From positions 3,247,276 through 3,311,275 of the forward strand of contig JADANN010000461.1 of assembly GCA_018806985.1 (NCBI GenBank): 64,000 nt of DNA. The letters are read 5' to 3'. Both the position numbers and the translations under genes were made by a program. A model generated the notes under the pieces. That model saw only the letters and a program-made list of their open reading frames with translations, was not told where the DNA came from and ran no database searches. Below are positions 56,825 through 64,000 of this stretch, piece after piece (position 1 is the stretch's first letter; every line of letters begins with the position of its first letter). This DNA is from Angiostrongylus vasorum. Taxonomy: Eukaryota; Nematoda; Chromadorea; Rhabditida; Metastrongylidae.

Positions 56825-57100
56825 AAAAGGATAAAGGCCTCGGCGTTGATTAATCCCTAAGTGACGCATCATGCATTCGACATCATTAAGCATCGTTGGA
56901 GGTGATCGGATGCATATCTGGTCATTACAATGACCTTCGGTGGCCTACCGTTGTATAGAGATAGTTCTGCTATACTCCCAGACAAGTCTTACCAAGTTGC
57001 CGACCCCGTAGGGATGGATGGCTTAGTGAACCACGGGGGCTGGGACCGATACCATGCGTGTGTTGCAGGGCGCCTCCTACCACTGCACCGCACGCGCTCT
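56825..57100 (-). repeat. Family A SINE
   Basis: AAAGGCCTCGGCGTTGATTA 3' end, CTGCTATACTCCCAGACAAG, and GCACCGCACGCGCT head complement. Confidence 0.85.
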
Positions 57101-57363
57101 TATTCAACAAAACATTGGAATAGATCTGACATTACAGTAACAAATCAAGTTTCATAATGTTCGAGAAAGAGTAACTATGTAAGAAAAACTGTATAGCAGC
57201 ACAATATAAGCGGCGTAGATGGGAGAGAATGCCAGTTGTACAGCATTCTTAAGCAAAATTGCTTCCGAACATTAAAGGCTTTTTGATAGATCGATTGAAG
57301 TTACGACCATGGCGATCTACTCGCCTGAATCTGAGGGTTTCGAATGGACTATCTAAATCTCAA

Positions 57364-57977
57364 TCAGAAGTTATGAGGAATCAGTAACGAGTGATTCTGA
57401 GGAACAACACCGGGAAGCAGATCGGCGCCAAACACGCACATGCATGCCGCGTCGCAGGCGACAGCACCCGGATCCGCCGTCGCTTCAGGATCGCCGTCTG
57501 CCGCCGACAGCGCAAGGCCGGAGCCGTACGGAGAGATTTGATTTATCGTCGGATCCGGATCGTTTCGACCCTCATTCGATCTAGAGCTGTGGTTCTTTTT
57601 TTCTCAGAAGTACTTGTATGAGAGAATGTTCTCTTTCCCAAGTTGCGGTTTCTTCCGTGTATTTGTCCTATGAGTCATTCTATTCTCATCTTTCTTTAAT
57701 TCCATGTTATCGTTTCCTCTACAAAGGGCGTTTTGGACGGCTGATGTTGGAAGCGTTAGGTTTGCTTGCTCCTCTGGAGTTAGGCCTAACTAACTTTCAT
57801 GAGAGCTTCCTTCATTTTGTTTCCAGTTAAGTAGTTGCAGCCCACACCGAAGCCAAGACCTCTTGGCAGCCCATCTGGGGAATCCACCCCGAAACCAACA
57901 GCTTCGGACAGCCCATCTGAGTAAGCCTTGGCCGAGGCGAAACCCAAATCCTTGTACAGCGTCCCCGCATCGGCCAT
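57364..57977 (-). CDS. Small GC-rich gene of unknown function (predicted two exons)
   Basis: Predicted exons (complement): 57977-57795 and 57570-57364, joined in frame to 129 residues. Exon 1 begins MADAGTLYKDLGFASAKAYS and is rich in Gly and Ala; its donor is GTTAGT. Exon 2 reads SPYGSGLALSAADGDPEATA and ends NHSLLIPHNF before TGA; its acceptor (ATGAG) is poor, so the join is tentative. The ATG sits 13 bp after TTTTCTATTTAG, a model worm leader acceptor. Both blocks are far richer in G+C than their surroundings, which supports coding. I recognise no domain, signal peptide or membrane segment. It points away from let-60, about 1.1 kb upstream of it. Confidence 0.42.
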
Positions 57978-58167
57978 TGAGGGAAATGTGCTAAATAGAA
58001 AACGGATTTCTGGAGAGTAATCCTAACGCGGATGTGTTGATCCAGGTGTTCTGCGTCATTCATAACGTTTGTGGAGAAGTGAGAAGATAAGACATAATAG
58101 GGAGCTGTTGCCAGCATCGACTTTCTGTTAACCTCAGCATTGGATTGTAAATTAAATAGTGTTAATA

Positions 58168-58562
58168 AATATGTTCTCCCAACGGTTTATCGCCTCATCG
58201 TGGCTGGGAGGTGTTCCTGAGTTTCGGATTGCGACGTACAGCGGAGGAATTCGTCCCGCGACAGGATCTCCCAAGCTGAGAAAGAGTCCGGCGTTTCCGT
58301 CAGGAAGCCTAGCTAAGAGTAAACCAGTACCAGGATCCTCCACCGTCCTGCTATCAAAGTCGCATGGTGGTATATCTCCCTCTGATCCACAAGGGCTGCG
58401 ACTGCTTGTAGTGGTGGCGACCTTGGGCAGACTTTGGCCAGTCTGTCCTCGGGATTCCAGGGAACCATAATGGCTTAGCCAGCAAAGATCCGAAAAATGG
58501 TGATTGTGCTGGCGCCCGCACAACTAGTGAGGTTGGGCCGTTCAAGTATCAAGTACCAAGTA
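58168..58562 (-). repeat. Family C repeat, full length
   Basis: TCTCCCAACGGTTTATCGCC left end, GTACAGCGGAGGAATTCGTC, CAAGGGCTGCGACTGCTTGT, and GGGCCGTTCAAGTATCAAGT right end. One of the best preserved copies. Confidence 0.9.
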
Positions 58563-58589
58563 ATAACGATGTATTACGTATCAATATGC

Positions 58590-58645
58590 CTTTCCAGGCT
58601 CTGAAGAAGGCGAGACCACCAAAACGTTGGCCAATGTTGTGTTAT
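58590..58645 (+). repeat. Fragment of the Penelope-like 3' module
   Basis: TTTCCAGGCTCTGAAGAAGG followed by CGAGACCACCAAAACGTTGG resembles the hammerhead-like core region at about 18990-19025. Confidence 0.5.
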
Positions 58646-59080
58646 AGGTGTTTTTTGTAAAAGAGTTATTCCTAACTAGTAACTTTTCCATGCATTTGCA
58701 AGCTTTTCCTTGGACCCGTTAACTAGATTTATGGCCTAACACTTCCAAACAGGATGTCCGTCCGCACTTAACGGTGATAAAATAAATCAGTCTTAAAAAG
58801 TACTGCACTGTTCCTAAGTATTATTTCTATGGGCCCTTGCGAGTACTGATAGCTCTTGTAACCTGGCAGTCATATCTATTCGATTTAGTTCCAGCTTGCA
58901 TCTTTTCTTTGATAAGCTAACAAAACGCTCATAAAGAAAAAAGAATTATTCTGCTGTAAGCTTCAACTTTTTGTGTTTGTTCTTCTCGACTGTTTCCTAG
59001 GGAAGTACGGTTCTGTGACGTATCCATTTTACTTCCGCTTACTTAACTTACTTTTAATCTAATTGTGTGCCTTAGTTTAG

Positions 59081-62203
<3,123 letters not shown>

Positions 62204-64000
62204 ATGAATGATTGCTTCTGAAACGTATACGCCATAACTTGTGACTTCTATTCAGAAGACGCTCGTGCTCTTCATATCATTTCCTTCCCTATTTAGTCAT
62301 TTGGATTCGGGGATTCCCCCCACGCACCCCATCGTTTCGATTGTTCATCATCACGTAACAATCACGCCTTGCTTTTACCGAATATGTTGAGCTCAATAAT
62401 TATACAACGACGTTTCTTTTATGTTGATCGTCTCGCGTGCCTCTATCATTAGGTGACATATTGGTCGCTTTTTTTGCTGCCTTTTCTTACGTAAATATAT
62501 GAGATGTTAAAAAAATCGGTTTGTTTTATTATTTCCGATCAGTTGCTGGTACTTTTTTATGGAGTTAAGCCTGTTCCCAATAGTCATTGTGTGCACGGTT
62601 GCTGCCCTTCCTTTCTCTCATCATTACGACTTTAAGCAGTAGTGAAACGGGTCTGAAACATTTGCTTCCTTCTTACTCCAATCCGACGATCTTGCACAGT
62701 TCGGACCCTTTTACTACTTCTCCATCACTTCTTCTGAGTCATTTTTTGTATCATTGCGTACGAATCCCTATCGCTCAGATGTTAATTTATGTTTTTCTTT
62801 TTTTATTATTGCACATTTCTCCTTGAAGATCGACGTGGTTTTAAACAGAAGCTCTAAGGTACATCAATTAATAACATCGCCTAGTGGGCATATATTCCCC
62901 ATCATCCTTGAGAAGTATTCCGAACATCCCTGTCAGTCCCCACGTGCAGCCCATTGCACCGCTGTTTCTTTCCTCATCTTCATTTCACATTCGCTATATG
63001 ATTTTATGTTTTAGCGCTTCATATTCCTTTCGATGAATGTACCACTTTGTTGTCAGACTGATACCGTTTACACTTTGAATCCTTGAAGTTTTCTTTTTTT
63101 ATAGATGAGCATGTATCAAATTATACGGATTAATAAAACATTTCTTAAGGTTCTTGTACATGATGGGCTTCATACGTTCATCGAGATATTTTTGTTTGTG
63201 TCTGTAGTAACTAATTTTATTACAAGTTTTGACTTTTGCTGTTTAGACCTAGTTTGTTGTGTCTCTATGGACATTCATTGCCAAAATGACCCTCCTCACG
63301 TGTTATGCGTATCCGAGTACTTTCAATCGTTCGTTCTTTTAACCCCTCTAGGCGCAACTAGATATCCCTTCTGGGTTCGGTTGTAGTAGGTGGTCCTTGA
63401 ATGTTCACAGGTTTTCACACAAGCGGTTCCCTATCTTTGTGAACTGGAAGAAGATTTGCTTTCTCGCGACTGAGGTCTTTCTGAAGTGGAACCTCTTGGG
63501 ACTCGACTCAAATGCGATGGAAAGCGTTACTTTTTAGCATTACTCTATCAAACCATTTTAACACTCTCACCAACAAGTTTCGTAACCTTGTCGACTAAGA
63601 ATTAAAGACCCAAGAGAGTGAGCTTCTCATCTATTCACGGCAACCACCTAGCAGTCATGGCGTTCTCAGAACATCAGGAATCGGCTATCTCGGATCTCTA
63701 GGAGAAATCTAGCGTTTGTTCAAGTTGAAAAAGATGATGAATTCTCAAGTTGCTAGTGAATCCATAGCCGAACCAGACCACCTATATTGAATGATGGTTG
63801 TAAGTCAATGTAATGAAGTTCTGGGACCCGCATGGCATGTGGAGACATTGTCTGATTATCAAACAAAACACATTTGATTGTGACGTTAAAACAGCGAATG
63901 GCTATGCTTAGTTTATCCTGTTGAAAAAAATACCTAGTTTTTTCTAGATGACCAGGAAACGGAAACTTGAGAGTGTTCAAAATGAGAACGAAATTGTGCG
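62204..64000. other. let-60 3' flank, no gene recognised
   Basis: T-rich on the plus strand, with several short open frames but no domain, splice-consistent exon or known repeat. The first few hundred bases should be the let-60 3' untranslated region. Confidence 0.45.

Overview
The window is eukaryotic and almost certainly from a parasitic nematode of the Caenorhabditis-related clade (clade V, hookworm/trichostrongyle-like). Genes are split into short exons with GT-AG introns and TTTCAG-type acceptors. Most start codons lie a few bases after an AG that could take a trans-spliced leader. The proteins resemble known C. elegans proteins (RIC-3, CDGS-1, DIF-1, copine, LET-60), and all of those with a named worm counterpart are, from memory, on C. 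elegans chromosome IV. The clade is inferred from gene similarity and repeat style, not from a marker gene.

Layout: 1-970 holds a decayed RTE-type retrotransposon end. 1780-5677 (-) is ric-3, the nicotinic receptor chaperone. 5.7-15.7 kb is repeat-rich DNA between the divergent genes ric-3 and cdgs-1, with a 920-bp compound (TAA)n array. 15701-22307 (+) is CDP-diacylglycerol synthase, whose second intron carries two inverted copies of a Penelope-like retroelement. 22938-27080 (+) is a ZGPAT-like CCCH/Tudor/G-patch protein. 28368-31070 (+) is the mitochondrial carrier dif-1. 32683-41315 (-) is a copine whose extreme N-terminus was not found. 41.3-48.2 kb is intergenic. 48239-52928 (-) is a Cdc1/Ted1/PGAP5-type metallophosphoesterase. 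57364-57977 (-) is a small GC-rich gene of unknown function. 59090-62203 (+) is the Ras orthologue let-60. 62.2-64 kb shows nothing recognisable.

The remaining DNA is dominated by short interspersed repeats, named here A to F and H. A (about 280 bp, tRNA-headed) has 14 copies. B (about 350 bp, tRNA-headed) has 8. C (about 390 bp, no clear Pol III boxes) has 10. D and E are about 120-bp tRNA-like elements with a common 3' part. F is a hairpin-bearing element and H a terminal-inverted-repeat fold-back. Inverted pairs with tRNA-like heads facing each other recur in several families, and the Penelope copies have the same geometry.

The most unusual signals are: (i) the head-to-head Penelope-like pair inside a cdgs-1 intron, whose 3' end stops about 12 bp before an exon; (ii) an SL1-like leader fused exactly to a Penelope 3' fragment at 41545, suggesting retroposition of a trans-spliced transcript; (iii) a hammerhead-ribozyme-like core shared by the Penelope ends and other repeats; (iv) a Ras protein ending in CLIL rather than a farnesyl-type CAAX box. 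The genes are independent housekeeping or neuronal loci; no pathway-level cluster is evident.
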